From Aeromicrobium ginsengisoli (GTDB taxonomy: Bacteria > Actinomycetota > Actinomycetes > Propionibacteriales > Nocardioidaceae), in assembly GCF_004134905.2 (NCBI RefSeq), contig NZ_SDPQ02000002.1:1054001-1118000 (forward strand): DNA of 64,000 bases. The letters run 5' to 3'. The position numbers were made by a program, and so were the translations under genes. The notes beneath the pieces are model-generated. The model was not told where the DNA came from and ran no database searches. It saw only the letters and a list, made by a program, of their open reading frames with translations. Shown one piece after another: positions 28,178-38,259 of the stretch (its first letter is position 1; each line of letters starts with the position of its first letter).

Positions 28178-28478
28178 CTGTCCAGCCAAGTCCGACGGCG
28201 GACGCGGCGCACCGGCCGGCGTATGGTCTGGGGACAACCGCCATCGAGTCAAGGTTTGTGGATTTCCTCCCGAGTGGTCCGGTGCCCTAGACTGATGGCA
28301 ACCACTTTTTCGGAAGTGGAATTCGCGCGCCTGTTTCCGTATGACGCGAGAGCTGAATACGGACGCGGTCCTGGTCTCCCGGCAGGGAGTGGGCCGTACG
28401 CGACAGGCGCCAGGTCACCGTCAACCGGCGGTGAGACAAACCAGGAACGGCACACGTGTGCCACAAGGAGATACGACC
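28178..28478 (+). other. Intergenic region with rpsB promoter and leader
   Basis: This 301-base gap separates the divergent M23 and rpsB genes and holds no protein gene I can support. TAGACT at 28288-28293 is a plausible -10 element for rpsB. Just after the expected start lies a short hairpin (CCACTT at 28302-28307 pairing with AAGTGG at 28314-28319). The remaining leader of about 160 bases leads to an AAGGAG ribosome site. A long leader is common for rpsB and may carry S2 autoregulation, but no known motif was recognised. Confidence 0.45.
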
Positions 28479-29591
28479 ATGGCCGTCGTCACCATGCGCC
28501 AGCTGCTCGAGAGCGGCGTTCACTTCGGGCACCAGACCCGTCGCTGGAACCCCAAGATGAAGCGATTCATCTTCACCGAGCGCAACGGCATCTACATCAT
28601 CGACCTGCAGCAGTCGCTCGCCTACATCGATGCTGGCTACGAGTTCGTCAAGAACACCGTCGCCCGCGGCGGCACGATCCTGTTCGTCGGCACCAAGCGC
28701 CAGGCACAGGAGCCGATCGAGGAGCAGGCCAAGCGCGTCGGCATGCCGTTCGTCAACCAGCGTTGGCTCGGCGGCATGCTCACCAACTTCCAGACGATGC
28801 ACCAGCGCCTTCAGCGTATGAAGGAGCTCGAGGAGATCGACTTCGACGACGTCGCGGGATCCAACCGCACGAAGAAGGAGCTCCTCGGCATGAGCCGCGA
28901 GTACGCGAAGCTCTCGCGCACTCTCGGCGGAATCCGCGACATGGGCCGCACGCCGTCCGCCGTCTGGATCGTCGACACCAAGAAGGAGCACCTCGCGGTC
29001 GACGAGGCCAAGAAGCTCGGCATCCCGATCATCGCGATCCTCGACACCAACTGCGACCCCGATGACGTCGACTTCCCGATCCCGGGCAACGACGACGCCA
29101 TCCGCTCGGTCGGCCTGCTGACCCGTGTCATCGCCGACGCCGTTGCCGAGGGCCTCATCGCCCGCGGTGGCAGCAAGACCGGCGAAGAGGAGCCCGGAGC
29201 CGAGCTCGGCGCCGAGGAGCCCCTGGCCGACTGGGAGCGCGAGCTCCTGGAGCAGAAGGACGCCGCCCAGACCGGCGCTGTCTCGCCGGTCAAGGCCGAC
29301 GCTGCTGCTGACGAGACCGCCGTGACCGTCGAGGACGCCGCTGCCGAGACCGAGGCGCCCGTCGTCGAGGCCACCGAGGCCGTTGCCGACGAGGCCCCGG
29401 CCGAGAAGGCGCCCGCCAAGAAGGCCCCGGCTGCCAAGAAGGCTGCTGCGACCGACGAGGCTCCCGCCAAGAAGGCCGCCGCCAAGAAGGCCCCGGCTGC
29501 CAAGAAGGCTGCTGCGACCGACGAGGCCCCGGCCAAGAAGGCGCCCGCCAAGAAGGCTGCCGAGAAGGTCGACGCCGACGCCGCCGAGTGA
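28479..29591 (+). CDS. rpsB: 30S ribosomal protein S2 with long Lys/Ala-rich tail
   Basis: Small-subunit protein S2; the core (residues 1 to about 235) has [24 protein letters not shown] and [12 protein letters not shown], as in all bacterial S2. It extends to 370 residues by an acidic stretch followed by a basic tail of KKAPAKKA-like repeats resembling histone H1 tails. The tail DNA contains an exact 47-base direct repeat. The ATG is set by AAGGAG upstream and by the family start. rpsB-tsf are adjacent as usual. Confidence 0.96.
   Translation: MAVVTMRQLLESGVHFGHQTRRWNPKMKRFIFTERNGIYIIDLQQSLAYIDAGYEFVKNTVARGGTILFVGTKRQAQEPIEEQAKRVGMPFVNQRWLGGMLTNFQTMHQRLQRMKELEEIDFDDVAGSNRTKKELLGMSREYAKLSRTLGGIRDMGRTPSAVWIVDTKKEHLAVDEAKKLGIPIIAILDTNCDPDDVDFPIPGNDDAIRSVGLLTRVIADAVAEGLIARGGSKTGEEEPGAELGAEEPLADWERELLEQKDAAQTGAVSPVKADAAADETAVTVEDAAAETEAPVVEATEAVADEAPAEKAPAKKAPAAKKAAATDEAPAKKAAAKKAPAAKKAAATDEAPAKKAPAKKAAEKVDADAAE
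29415..29527 (+). repeat. 47-base exact direct repeat within the rpsB tail
   Basis: Two identical 47-base copies at 29415-29461 and 29481-29527, with a period of 66 bases, encode the repeated [16 protein letters not shown] unit of the S2 tail. Identity at synonymous positions indicates a recent in-frame duplication or gene-conversion event rather than old protein-level repetition. Confidence 0.85.
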
Positions 29592-29631
29592 TCTCGGCAC
29601 ACACGACTACCTGAGAAGCGAGAAGAGAAAC

Positions 29632-30453
29632 ATGGCTATCACCGCCACAGAGGTCAAGAAGCTCCGCGACGCCACCGGCGCCGGCATGATGGACGCCAAG
29701 AAGGCGCTCACGGAGGCTGACGGCGACTTCGACAAGGCGATCGAGGTGCTCCGCATCTCGGGAGCCGCCAAGGCTGCCAAGCGTGGCGCCGAGCGTGAGG
29801 CTTCGGCCGGTCTCGTCGCCAACTACGGCAACGCGATCGTCGAGCTCAACTCCGAGACCGACTTCGTCGCCAAGAACGACCAGTTCATCGCGCTGGCCGA
29901 GGAGCTCGCGGTCCTGGCCGACAAGGTCAAGCCCGCCGACGCTGCTGCGTTCGCGACCGAGACGCTCGAGAGCGGCAAGACCGTCGCCGAGGCCGTCGCG
30001 GATCTCGCGGTCGTCATCGGCGAGAAGATCGAGCTCGGCCGCGTTGCCAGCTTCGAGGGCAACGTCGCGACCTACATGCACCGTCGTGCCAGCGACCTGC
30101 CGCACGCCGTCGGCGTGCTGGTGGAGTTCGAGGGCGACGAGGCCGGTCACGACGTGGCTCGCGGTGTCGCGATGCAGATCGCCGCGATGCGTCCTCGCTA
30201 CCTCACGCGTGACGAGGTCCCCGCGGACGTCGTCGCCAAGGAGCGCGAGATCGCCGAGGCGACGGCTCGCGAAGAGGGCAAGCCCGAGCAGGCCATCGCC
30301 AAGATCACCGAGGGACGCCTCAACGGGTTCTTCAAGGACACGGTGCTGCTCGACCAGGCATCGGTCCAGGACAGCAAGAAGACCGTCAAGGCTCTCCTCG
30401 ATGAGGCCGGCGTGACGCTCAAGCGTTTCGCGCACATCGAGATCGGCGCCTGA
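29632..30453 (+). CDS. tsf: Elongation factor Ts
   Basis: Nucleotide exchange factor for EF-Tu (273 aa, the usual longer form). The N-terminal UBA-like domain includes [16 protein letters not shown], the EF-Tu-contact signature TDFVAKN is near residue 80, and a C-terminal dimerisation core with a C-terminal module follows. ATG at 29632 has a GAAGAGA ribosome-site-like stretch. It lies 40 bases after rpsB. Confidence 0.97.
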   Translation: MAITATEVKKLRDATGAGMMDAKKALTEADGDFDKAIEVLRISGAAKAAKRGAEREASAGLVANYGNAIVELNSETDFVAKNDQFIALAEELAVLADKVKPADAAAFATETLESGKTVAEAVADLAVVIGEKIELGRVASFEGNVATYMHRRASDLPHAVGVLVEFEGDEAGHDVARGVAMQIAAMRPRYLTRDEVPADVVAKEREIAEATAREEGKPEQAIAKITEGRLNGFFKDTVLLDQASVQDSKKTVKALLDEAGVTLKRFAHIEIGA

Positions 30454-30506
30454 CCCTTCGAACGAATTCAGCACCAGCTCGCACGACCAACATCGGAGGC
30501 CGGAAC

Positions 30507-31262
30507 GTGGACACTGACACCGCTCAGGAAGTCGACGCTCCGGCCTCTGGTCATGGGCTCAAGCGTGTGCTGCTGAAGCTGTCCGGCGAGGTGTTCGGCG
30601 GCGGCAAGATCGGCATCGACCCCGACGTCGTCAACGGCATCGCCAAGCAGGTCGCCGAGGCCGTGGCCGAGGGCGTCGAGGTTGCGATCGTTGTCGGCGG
30701 CGGCAACTTCTTCCGCGGCGCCGAGCTCAGCCAGCGCGGCATGGACCGTTCGCGCGCCGACTACATCGGCATGCTCGGCACCGTCATGAACTGCCTCGCG
30801 CTGCAGGACTTCTGCGAGAAGCAGGGCATCGAGACCCGTGTGCAGTCGGCCATCACGATGGGGCAGGTCGCCGAGCCCTACATCCCGCGTCGCGCGATCC
30901 GGCACCTCGAGAAGGGGCGCGTCGTGATCTTCGGCGCCGGGGCGGGTATGCCCTACTTCTCGACCGACACGGTCTCGGCGCAGCGTGCGCTGGAGATCGG
31001 CGCCGACGCCGTGCTGATGTCCAAGAGCGGCGTGGACGGCGTCTACTCCGCCGACCCGCGCACCGACCCGACCGCCCGCAAGTTCGACGAGATCACGTTC
31101 GACGACGCGTTGCGACTGGGCCTCAAGGTCGTCGATGCGGCAGCATTCGCGTTGTGCATGGAGAACAGGCTCCCCATGATCGTGTTCGGCATGGAGGGTG
31201 AGGGCAACATCGCCCGCGTCCTCCGTGGTGAGAAGATCGGAACGCTGGTCCACGCCGCCTAG
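30507..31262 (+). CDS. pyrH: Uridylate kinase
   Basis: Hexameric bacterial UMP kinase (251 aa) of the amino-acid kinase fold, making UDP from UMP and ATP. Motifs: [11 protein letters not shown] near residue 22, [12 protein letters not shown] near 64, [13 protein letters not shown] near 143 and [12 protein letters not shown] near 173. The GTG start follows a GGAGG-containing stretch. It has about 15 extra N-terminal residues compared with E. coli, as in other actinobacteria. It is part of rpsB-tsf-pyrH-frr-cdsA. Confidence 0.96.
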   Translation: MDTDTAQEVDAPASGHGLKRVLLKLSGEVFGGGKIGIDPDVVNGIAKQVAEAVAEGVEVAIVVGGGNFFRGAELSQRGMDRSRADYIGMLGTVMNCLALQDFCEKQGIETRVQSAITMGQVAEPYIPRRAIRHLEKGRVVIFGAGAGMPYFSTDTVSAQRALEIGADAVLMSKSGVDGVYSADPRTDPTARKFDEITFDDALRLGLKVVDAAAFALCMENRLPMIVFGMEGEGNIARVLRGEKIGTLVHAA

Positions 31263-31296
31263 GCGTACGGACCGACCAGAACCGGATGGAGACATC

Positions 31297-31854
31297 GTGA
31301 TTGACCAGACCCTGCGTGACGCCGACAGCAAGATGGCGCGCGCCGTCGAGCACACCCGCGAGGAGTTCGCGGCGATCCGCACCGGCCGCGCCCACCCGGC
31401 GATGTTCGCCCAGATCACGGCCGACTACTACGGCCAGCAGACCCCGCTCAACCAGCTCGCGGGCTTCCAGGTCCCCGAGCCGCGCACCGTCATCATCCAG
31501 CCCTACGACGCCGGCGCCAAGCCTGCGATCGAGAAGGCCATCCGCGAGTCCGACCTCGGCGTCAACCCGAGCGACGACGGCAAGGTGCTGCGCGTGACGC
31601 TGCCCGAGCTGACCGAGGACCGCCGCAAGGAGTACATCAAGCTCGCCAAGACCAAGGCCGAAGAAGGCCGGGTCTCCGTCCGCAACCTGCGTCGCGCGGC
31701 CAAGCAGGCGCTCGACAAGGCCGAGAAGGACTCCGAGATCAGCAAGGACGAGAACGTCGGCGCCGAGAAGCGCCTCGACGGACTGACCAAGAAGTACGTC
31801 GACACCGTCGACGAGCTGCTCAAGAACAAAGAGGCAGAGCTCCTTGACATCTGA
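31297..31854 (+). CDS. frr: Ribosome recycling factor
   Basis: RRF (185 aa, normal length) splits the post-termination ribosome together with EF-G. Conserved stretches include FAAIRTGRAHPAMF, GSD-equivalent NPSDDGKVLRVTLPELTEDRRKE and VRNLRRAAKQ. The GTG start at 31297 follows GGATGGAGA. Its last 11 bases overlap the cdsA start. Confidence 0.96.
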   Translation: MIDQTLRDADSKMARAVEHTREEFAAIRTGRAHPAMFAQITADYYGQQTPLNQLAGFQVPEPRTVIIQPYDAGAKPAIEKAIRESDLGVNPSDDGKVLRVTLPELTEDRRKEYIKLAKTKAEEGRVSVRNLRRAAKQALDKAEKDSEISKDENVGAEKRLDGLTKKYVDTVDELLKNKEAELLDI

Positions 31855-32719
31855 GTCTCCTGCCGAGACCCCGGAGTCGGCGGAGACACCAGCCGCGGCG
31901 GAGAAGACGAGCCGCGCGGGCCGCAACCTGCCCGCGTCGATCGCGGTCGGTGTCGGCCTGATCGGACTCGTCATCGCGACGCTGTTCATCCAGAAGGAAG
32001 CGTTCATCCCGGTCGTGGTGATCGCGCTCGGCATCGGCGTGCTGGAGCTGACCCGGGCCTTCTCGACGGCGCGCATCAAGATTCCCGTCGCGCCAGTCCT
32101 GACCGGCGGCACCATCATGCTCGTCGGCAGCTACTGGGGCGGCATGGAGACCGCGTCGGTCGCCCTCGCCCTGACGATCATCGGCACGCTGGTCTGGCGG
32201 CTGTCCGACGGCGCAGAGGGCTTCGTACGCGACAGCAGCGCGGGCGTCTTCGTGCTGGGCTACCTCTACCTCATGGGCTCGTTCGTCGTGCTGATGCTGA
32301 CCGAGGACGACGGGCCTTGGCGCATCATCGCGTTCATCGTCGCGACGATCGCCTCCGACATCGGCGGCTACGTCGCCGGCGTGCTGTTCGGCAAGCACCC
32401 GATGGCGCCCACGATCAGCCCCAAGAAGTCCTGGGAGGGCTTCACCGGCTCCCTGATCTTCGGCATCGCCGCAGGCATGGTGACGATCACCTACGCGCTC
32501 GACGGCGACTGGTGGGTCGGCATCATCCTCGGCATCGCCGGCGTCGTGTTCGCGACGCTCGGCGACCTGTCCGAGTCGCTCATCAAGCGTGACCTCGGCA
32601 TCAAGGACATGGGCGACCTGCTGCCCGGGCACGGTGGCCTGATGGATCGCCTCGACTCGCTGATCGCCGTGGCGCCGGTCGCCTGGTTGATCCTGCACAC
32701 GCTCGTCCCGGTCACCTGA
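31844..32719 (+). CDS. cdsA: Phosphatidate cytidylyltransferase (CDP-diacylglycerol synthase)
   Basis: Integral membrane enzyme (291 aa) that makes CDP-diacylglycerol from phosphatidic acid and CTP for phospholipid synthesis. Eight or so hydrophobic segments follow a Glu/Ala-rich cytoplasmic N-terminus. The family signature appears near the end as SLIKRDLGIKDMGDLLPGHG with the DRLDS continuation. The TTG start at 31844 overlaps frr and suggests coupling. Only 19 bases separate it from the next gene. Confidence 0.94.
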   Translation: MTSESPAETPESAETPAAAEKTSRAGRNLPASIAVGVGLIGLVIATLFIQKEAFIPVVVIALGIGVLELTRAFSTARIKIPVAPVLTGGTIMLVGSYWGGMETASVALALTIIGTLVWRLSDGAEGFVRDSSAGVFVLGYLYLMGSFVVLMLTEDDGPWRIIAFIVATIASDIGGYVAGVLFGKHPMAPTISPKKSWEGFTGSLIFGIAAGMVTITYALDGDWWVGIILGIAGVVFATLGDLSESLIKRDLGIKDMGDLLPGHGGLMDRLDSLIAVAPVAWLILHTLVPVT

Positions 32720-32738
32720 TCATGTCGGCGGTCAGCCG

Positions 32739-35192
32739 ATGACGGCGCTGCGGGACTACTCCGCTGCCGTCACCCAGCCCACGCTGACCGGCGACCCGGC
32801 GCGCTACGACGAGGTCGTCGGCCCCGACGGCTCACTGCGTGCGGGCTGGAAGCTGCTCGCCGAGACCGCCGTGGCGCTGACCGATGCGGACCTGCGCCGC
32901 GTCGGCCGCGACATCGAGCGGTTCCTGGCCAACGACGGGGTGACCTACACCCCGCCGGAGGACCAGCCGGGACCGTGGCGGCTCGACCCCATCCCGCTCA
33001 TCATCGACGCGGCCGAGTGGGCACAGCTGGAGATCGGGCTGGCACAGCGTACGGAGCTGCTCAACGCGATCCTGGTCGACCTCTACGGCCCGCAACGCCT
33101 GCTCTCGTCGGGTGTGCTGCCACCCGCAGTCGTGTTCGGCCACGAGGGCTTCCTTCGCGTCGCCGCCCGGGCATCCGCGGCTGACCCGCAGCCGCTGCTC
33201 CTCGCCGCGGCCGACCTCGGCCGCAACGCGGCGGGGGAGTGGCAGGTGATCGCCGACCGGGCTCAGGCGCCGTCGGGCATCGGTTTCGCGATGGAGAACC
33301 GCAGGGTCATCTCGCGGGTCATGCCGGAGATGTACCGCCAGGCCGGGTTGCACCGCATGGCACCGTTCTTCCAGGCGCTGAGGTCGACGTTGATCGACTC
33401 GGCCCCGGGCAGCAGCCCCAACCCCCGCGTCGTCGTGCTGTCGCCCGGCACGCACTCGGAGACCGCGTACGACCAGGCGTTCGTCGCGTCGAGCCTCGGG
33501 TTCCCGCTCGTCGAGGGCAGCGACCTCGTGATGCGCAACGGCGCGGTGTGGATGCGGGTGTTCGGCCGGCTCGAGCGGGTCGACGTGATCATGCGCCGTG
33601 TCGACGCCGCATGGAGCGACGCGCTCGAGCTGCGCAAGAACTCGCAGCTCGGCGTCGCCGGGCTCTCCGAGGCGGTGCGCCGCGGCACCGTGCGGGTCGT
33701 CAACGGACTGGGGTCCGGGGTGCTGGAGAACCCGGGTCTGCTGCCGTTCCTGTCGGCCATGTGCGAGACGTTGCTCGACGAGCCGCTGCGCCTGCCGTCG
33801 GTGCAGACCTACTGGACCGGCGATCCGCGCTCCCAGGCATACGTGCTGGACAACCTCGACGATCTCGTCGTGCGGTCGATCGACCAGCCCACCGAGCTGG
33901 TCCGGCCCCGCGACGAGCTGCGGGCAGCGATCCTCGCCGAGCCGCACCGCTACGTGGGGCAGGAGCCGCTCGCGCTCTCGCAGTCACCGACGCTCGACGC
34001 GCGTGGCGTGCGCCCCCAGGTGCTCACGCTGCGGACGTTCACGCTGCGCTACGGCTCGACCTACCGGCCGCTGATCGGTGGTCTCGCCAACGTCTTCGAG
34101 TCGGGTCGGCCGGCGTCGAGCAAGGACGTCTGGGTGCTCAAGGACAAGCCGGAGGACCCCGACCAGGGCCTGACGGACGTGTTGCCGCTGACGAACGTAC
34201 GCGCACCCGCCGCGATGGTGCCGCGCGTGCTCGAGGACATGTTCTGGTTCGGCCGCTACGCCGAGCGGGCCGAGGACATGCTGCGCCTCGTCCTGACCGC
34301 GCACGCGAGCGCCGAGGACTTCCGGTCGCGCCCGCAGTCTGCCGGCGGCGCGAGTCTCGCGGTGCTGATGGGGGCGATCGCCCGCCTCAGCGGATCGCCG
34401 TTCGGGCCGGACCAGCTCGACGAGGACTTCCGGTCGTTGCTGCTCGATGCGCACCGGCCCGGCTCGGTCGGCCAGTCGATCAGCGCGCTGCGCGACGCCG
34501 CCCAGAGCGTCCGAGATCAGCTCTCGCCCGACACGTGGCAGGCGTTCAGCTCGACCGACAGCGCTGCCGCCGCGCTGCGGAGCTATCACTACAGCCATCA
34601 GGTCGCCGAGAGCGCCGGCCGCATGTTGACCGGCATCCTGTCGCTGCAGGGCGTCACGGCCAACATGATCCGCGATCCCGGCTGGCGGATGATCGGCACG
34701 GGCCGGGCGGTCGAACGCGGTCTGCAGCTGTGCCACCTGCTGCGCTCGACCACGACCGTGCGTCGCGGCATCGACGTCGACCGTGACCTCAACATCGCCG
34801 TGCTGTCCGCGGCCGAGAGCGCCGTCACCCATCGCAGGCGCTATCGCGGATACGTACGCCTGTCCGGTGTCCTCGAGCTGTTGCTGGCCGATCCGGACAA
34901 CCCGCGATCGCTCGCGTTCGGCATCGCCGAGCTGCGGGAGCACCTGGCCGCGATGCCCGGGTCGACCGGGTCGACGCGTCCCGAGCGGCTGCTCGACGAC
35001 CTCGCGGACGAGCTCGACCGCGCCGACATCGCCGCACTGACGGCGATCGCAGGGGAGAACCGGCCCAACCTCGAGCGGTTCCTCGACGGCTACGTCGCCC
35101 AGCTGACCCGCTTCGCGGACGCCGTCGCCGAGCTGCACTTCGCGGCCGGTCCGGCGCCGCGGTCCTTCGGCTTCGCGACGGTGACGGAATGA
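32739..35192 (+). CDS. Circularly permuted ATP-grasp protein fused to an alpha-E domain
   Basis: Two-domain protein (817 aa). Residues 1 to about 490 match the circularly permuted type 2 ATP-grasp family (DUF404/DUF407), with segments DLYGPQRLLSSGVLPP, GFAMENRRVISRVMPEMY and RNGAVWMRVFGRLERVDVIMRR, and residues SVQTYWTGD and SKDVWVLKDK. ATP-grasp enzymes ligate a carboxylate to an amine. From about residue 495 the alpha-E domain (DUF403) begins with MFWFGRYAERAEDMLRL. In many genomes these are separate genes. The next gene overlaps it by 4 bases. Comparative work predicted that such operons make or attach short peptides; the product here is unknown. Confidence 0.9.
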   Translation: MTALRDYSAAVTQPTLTGDPARYDEVVGPDGSLRAGWKLLAETAVALTDADLRRVGRDIERFLANDGVTYTPPEDQPGPWRLDPIPLIIDAAEWAQLEIGLAQRTELLNAILVDLYGPQRLLSSGVLPPAVVFGHEGFLRVAARASAADPQPLLLAAADLGRNAAGEWQVIADRAQAPSGIGFAMENRRVISRVMPEMYRQAGLHRMAPFFQALRSTLIDSAPGSSPNPRVVVLSPGTHSETAYDQAFVASSLGFPLVEGSDLVMRNGAVWMRVFGRLERVDVIMRRVDAAWSDALELRKNSQLGVAGLSEAVRRGTVRVVNGLGSGVLENPGLLPFLSAMCETLLDEPLRLPSVQTYWTGDPRSQAYVLDNLDDLVVRSIDQPTELVRPRDELRAAILAEPHRYVGQEPLALSQSPTLDARGVRPQVLTLRTFTLRYGSTYRPLIGGLANVFESGRPASSKDVWVLKDKPEDPDQGLTDVLPLTNVRAPAAMVPRVLEDMFWFGRYAERAEDMLRLVLTAHASAEDFRSRPQSAGGASLAVLMGAIARLSGSPFGPDQLDEDFRSLLLDAHRPGSVGQSISALRDAAQSVRDQLSPDTWQAFSSTDSAAAALRSYHYSHQVAESAGRMLTGILSLQGVTANMIRDPGWRMIGTGRAVERGLQLCHLLRSTTTVRRGIDVDRDLNIAVLSAAESAVTHRRRYRGYVRLSGVLELLLADPDNPRSLAFGIAELREHLAAMPGSTGSTRPERLLDDLADELDRADIAALTAIAGENRPNLERFLDGYVAQLTRFADAVAELHFAAGPAPRSFGFATVTE

Positions 35193-36082
35193 CGACCTAT
35201 GCGGTGAGCCACCGCACGACGTACTCGTACGACGAGGACGTCAGCGACAGCCTCGGGATCGCCTACCTCGTGCCGCGCGAGCTGCCGTGGCAGCGCGTCG
35301 TCTCGCACGACCTGGTGCTCGATCCGGCGACCGACGACGCGTCCACCGACCTCGACTACTACGGCAACTCGGCGACCTACTTCCAGGTGACCACGCCGCA
35401 CCGGGTGCTCGACATCCTCGCGACGAGCCAGGTCGAGGTCGACACCCCGTCCTACGACCCCGAGGCGCTCGCGGTGCCCTGGGAGTCGGCGCAGCCGATG
35501 CAGCGTGACGACGTCGCCGACGCGTGGCAGGCACAGGACTTCGCGCTCACCTCGTCGCTCGCCGACCAGACCGCCGAGGCGCAGGCGTACGCAGCGCAGT
35601 CGCTGACTCCCGGCCGGCCCGTCGGCGAGGCCGTGACCGACCTGATGCACCGCATCCACGCCGACTTCACGTACGACAAGACCGCGACGACGGTCACCTC
35701 GACGGTCGACGACATCTTCGACAAGCGGGCCGGCGTCTGCCAGGACTTCGCCCACCTCACGCTCGCCTGCCTGCGGACGCACGGCCTCGCGGTGCGCTAC
35801 GTCAGCGGCTACCTCGCGACCACGCCACCGCCGGGCAAGGAGCGCGTCGTCGGGGCCGATGCGACGCACGCCTGGGCTGCGGTCTGGATCCCCGACGGTG
35901 GATGGCTCGCGCTCGACCCGACGAACGACCACTGGGTCGACGACCGCTACATCACCGTCGCGTGGGGCCGCGACTACGCCGACGTACCTCCCGTCAAGGG
36001 CGTGATCTTCACCGAGGCGAAGAAGTCGACCCTCAAGGTCGAGGTCGACGTCGCGCCGACGAGCGAGTCGCCGCAACCCTGA
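35189..36082 (+). CDS. Transglutaminase-like cysteine protease-fold protein
   Basis: Cytosolic transglutaminase-like protein (297 aa) with no signal peptide. The bacterial transglutaminase N-terminal domain starts YAVSHRTTYSYDEDVSDS. The catalytic triad segments are GVCQDFAHLTLACLR (Cys near residue 181), DATHAWAAVWIP (His near 227) and LALDPTNDH (Asp). Such proteins act as peptidases or amidotransferases and nearly always accompany the permuted ATP-grasp/alpha-E genes. The start overlaps the ATP-grasp stop (ATGA), implying coupled translation. Confidence 0.92.
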   Translation: MTTYAVSHRTTYSYDEDVSDSLGIAYLVPRELPWQRVVSHDLVLDPATDDASTDLDYYGNSATYFQVTTPHRVLDILATSQVEVDTPSYDPEALAVPWESAQPMQRDDVADAWQAQDFALTSSLADQTAEAQAYAAQSLTPGRPVGEAVTDLMHRIHADFTYDKTATTVTSTVDDIFDKRAGVCQDFAHLTLACLRTHGLAVRYVSGYLATTPPPGKERVVGADATHAWAAVWIPDGGWLALDPTNDHWVDDRYITVAWGRDYADVPPVKGVIFTEAKKSTLKVEVDVAPTSESPQP

Positions 36083-36094
36083 CAGGATTGGTCT

Positions 36095-37078
36095 GTGAAA
36101 GCCTTCTCCTGCCGTGTCTGCGGCAACGCGCTCTACTTCGGCAACTCGAGCTGCGTCCAGTGCGGCACCCGCCTGGGGTTCTCCCGCGACGAGAAGGCGA
36201 TCGTGCCGGTCGACACGCACGGCCAGTACGTCGACGCATCCGGGCGGGTGTGGCACGTGTGCGCCAACTCCGGGCTCTCCGGCTGCACCTGGCTGGCGGA
36301 AGCTCCCGGTGGCCGCTGCTTCAGCTGTGAGCTCACCCGCACACGGCCGTCCGATGACGACGTCAAGGGCTTGTCGGAGTATCCGATCGCCGAGAGCGCC
36401 AAGCGTCGCCTGATCGTCGAGCTCGACGACCTCGGCTTCCCGATCCCCACGCGGCGGGACGACCCCGACACGGGGCTGGCGTTCGACCTGCTCTCGAGCG
36501 TCAACGAGAAGGTGACGATCGGCCACGCCGACGGCATCATCACGCTCGACCTCGCCGAGAGCAACGATGTCCACCGGGAGCAGCTGCGGGTGTCGATGGA
36601 CGAGCCCTATCGCACGATGCTGGGGCACTTCCGGCACGAGATCGGGCACTTCTACTGGCAGCAGCTGGTCGCCGGCGACCTGCTCGAGGCGTTCCGCGAG
36701 CTGTTCGGCGACGAGCGCGCGAGCTACGCCGACGCGGTCGGGCGGCACTACAGTCAGGGTGCGCCGGCCGGCTGGCAGGACCGGTTCATCAGCCAGTACG
36801 CCACGATGCACCCATGGGAGGACTTCGCCGAGACGTTCGCGCACTACCTGCACATCTGCGACACCGTCGAGACGGCCTCGGCGTACGGGCTGGCCACCGT
36901 CGCATCGCCCCAGCACTTCTCGTCGTTCCGGGAACTCGTCACCGGCGTGTGGGTGCCGCTGAGCATCGCGCTCAACCAGATCAACCGCAGCATGGGCAAG
37001 GACCCGCTCTATCCGTTCGTCATCCCGCCGCCCGTGCTCGACAAGCTGGACTTCGTCGCGCGGCTCTCTCGGACGTAG
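36095..37078 (+). CDS. Zinc-ribbon putative metallopeptidase
   Basis: Protein (327 aa) with two N-terminal Cys pairs forming a zinc ribbon (CRVCGN, CVQCGTR) and a further Cys group (HVC, SGC, RCFSC). A metallopeptidase domain follows, with [11 protein letters not shown] near residue 182. The third-ligand region [17 protein letters not shown] lies near 235-251. This matches the zinc-binding putative peptidase family often found next to alpha-E/transglutaminase genes. The GTG start is preceded by CAGGAT with 6 bases between, so it may also have its own leaderless promoter. It probably processes the product of the preceding two genes. Confidence 0.87.
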   Translation: MKAFSCRVCGNALYFGNSSCVQCGTRLGFSRDEKAIVPVDTHGQYVDASGRVWHVCANSGLSGCTWLAEAPGGRCFSCELTRTRPSDDDVKGLSEYPIAESAKRRLIVELDDLGFPIPTRRDDPDTGLAFDLLSSVNEKVTIGHADGIITLDLAESNDVHREQLRVSMDEPYRTMLGHFRHEIGHFYWQQLVAGDLLEAFRELFGDERASYADAVGRHYSQGAPAGWQDRFISQYATMHPWEDFAETFAHYLHICDTVETASAYGLATVASPQHFSSFRELVTGVWVPLSIALNQINRSMGKDPLYPFVIPPPVLDKLDFVARLSRT

Positions 37079-37106
37079 TCGACGATTCGGGGAAGTCAGG
37101 GCACGA

Positions 37107-38252
37107 ATGAGAGAATGGAGCGTGTCCTCCGTCAACCCGAATCCACTGCCGCTCGTCTTCGAGCAGAAGCGTGGCCGCGTGAAACCACCGCGGCATCTGG
37201 CCGACCTGACGGCCGACGAGCGTACGGCTGTCGCTGAGGCGCTGGGCGAACCCGCGTTCCGGGTCAAGCAGGTCGCCAACCACTACTACGCGCGTCTCGA
37301 GCGCGACCCCGCCAACATGACCGACCTGCCGGCAGCGAGCCGCGACCGGATCGTCGCCGAGCTCCTGCCGACGCTGCTCAACCCCGTGCGCACCATGGAG
37401 GCCGACAAGGGCGCCACGGTCAAGTCGCTCTGGAAGCTGTTCGACGGAGCGCTCGTCGAGTCGGTGCTGATGCGCTACACCGACCGCGCCACGATCTGCG
37501 TCTCGAGCCAGGCCGGCTGCGGCATGGCGTGCCCGTTCTGCGCGACCGGACAGGGCGGCCTGGAGCGCAACATGAGCTGTGCCGAGATCGTCGACCAGGT
37601 CCAGGACGCCGCAGGCAAGATGACCCGCGGCGAGATCGCCGGCGGGCCCGGTCGGCTCTCCAACGTCGTGTTCATGGGCATGGGTGAGCCGATGGCCAAC
37701 TACAAGGCCGTGATCGGCGCCGTACGCCGCATGGTGGCGCCCGCGCCCGACGGCCTCGGCATGTCGGCGCGCAACATCACGGTCAGCACCGTCGGCCTCG
37801 TGCCGCGCATGAAGCAGCTCGCCGACGAGGGCATCCCCGTGACCTTGGCACTGTCGCTGCACGCACCCGACGACGAGCTGCGCAACGAGCTCGTCCCGAT
37901 CAACACGCGCTGGTCCGTGCACGAGGCGGTCGAAGCGGCTTGGGAGTACGCCCAGAAGACCAAGCGTCGTGTCTCGATCGAGTACGCCATGATCAAGGAC
38001 ATCAACGACCAGGCCTGGCGCGCCGACCTGCTGGGCGACGTCCTGCAGTCGTACGGCGACTGGGGCTGGGTGCACGTCAACCTGATCCCGCTCAACCCGA
38101 CGCCGGGGTCCATGTGGACCGCCTCACGACCCGAGGACGAGCGCGAGTTCGTCCGTCGGCTGATCGCCAAGGGCATCCCGACGACGGTCCGCGACACCCG
38201 CGGCAGCGACATCGACGGCGCCTGCGGCCAGCTCGCCGCCGTCGAAGGCTGA
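37107..38252 (+). CDS. rlmN: 23S rRNA (adenine-2503-C2)-methyltransferase RlmN
   Basis: Radical SAM enzyme (381 aa) that methylates C2 of A2503 in 23S rRNA and A37 of some tRNAs. The iron-sulfur motif [11 protein letters not shown] near residues 137-147 has the CxxxCxxC spacing. Other features are [11 protein letters not shown] near 190 and the catalytic Cys near the C-terminus in DIDGACGQL. The ATG at 37107 is one option; a GTG at 37122 follows GAGAAT closely and could be a leaderless start. It returns the map to the conserved backbone after the three-gene cassette. Confidence 0.95.
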   Translation: MREWSVSSVNPNPLPLVFEQKRGRVKPPRHLADLTADERTAVAEALGEPAFRVKQVANHYYARLERDPANMTDLPAASRDRIVAELLPTLLNPVRTMEADKGATVKSLWKLFDGALVESVLMRYTDRATICVSSQAGCGMACPFCATGQGGLERNMSCAEIVDQVQDAAGKMTRGEIAGGPGRLSNVVFMGMGEPMANYKAVIGAVRRMVAPAPDGLGMSARNITVSTVGLVPRMKQLADEGIPVTLALSLHAPDDELRNELVPINTRWSVHEAVEAAWEYAQKTKRRVSIEYAMIKDINDQAWRADLLGDVLQSYGDWGWVHVNLIPLNPTPGSMWTASRPEDEREFVRRLIAKGIPTTVRDTRGSDIDGACGQLAAVEG

Positions 38253-38259
38253 GACCGAC

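Noticed and set aside
28178-28478. Small upstream open frame before rpsB starting near 28341
   Set aside because: It is in frame with rpsB but lacks a ribosome site or conserved residues; S2 proteins begin at the ATG at 28479 after AAGGAG.
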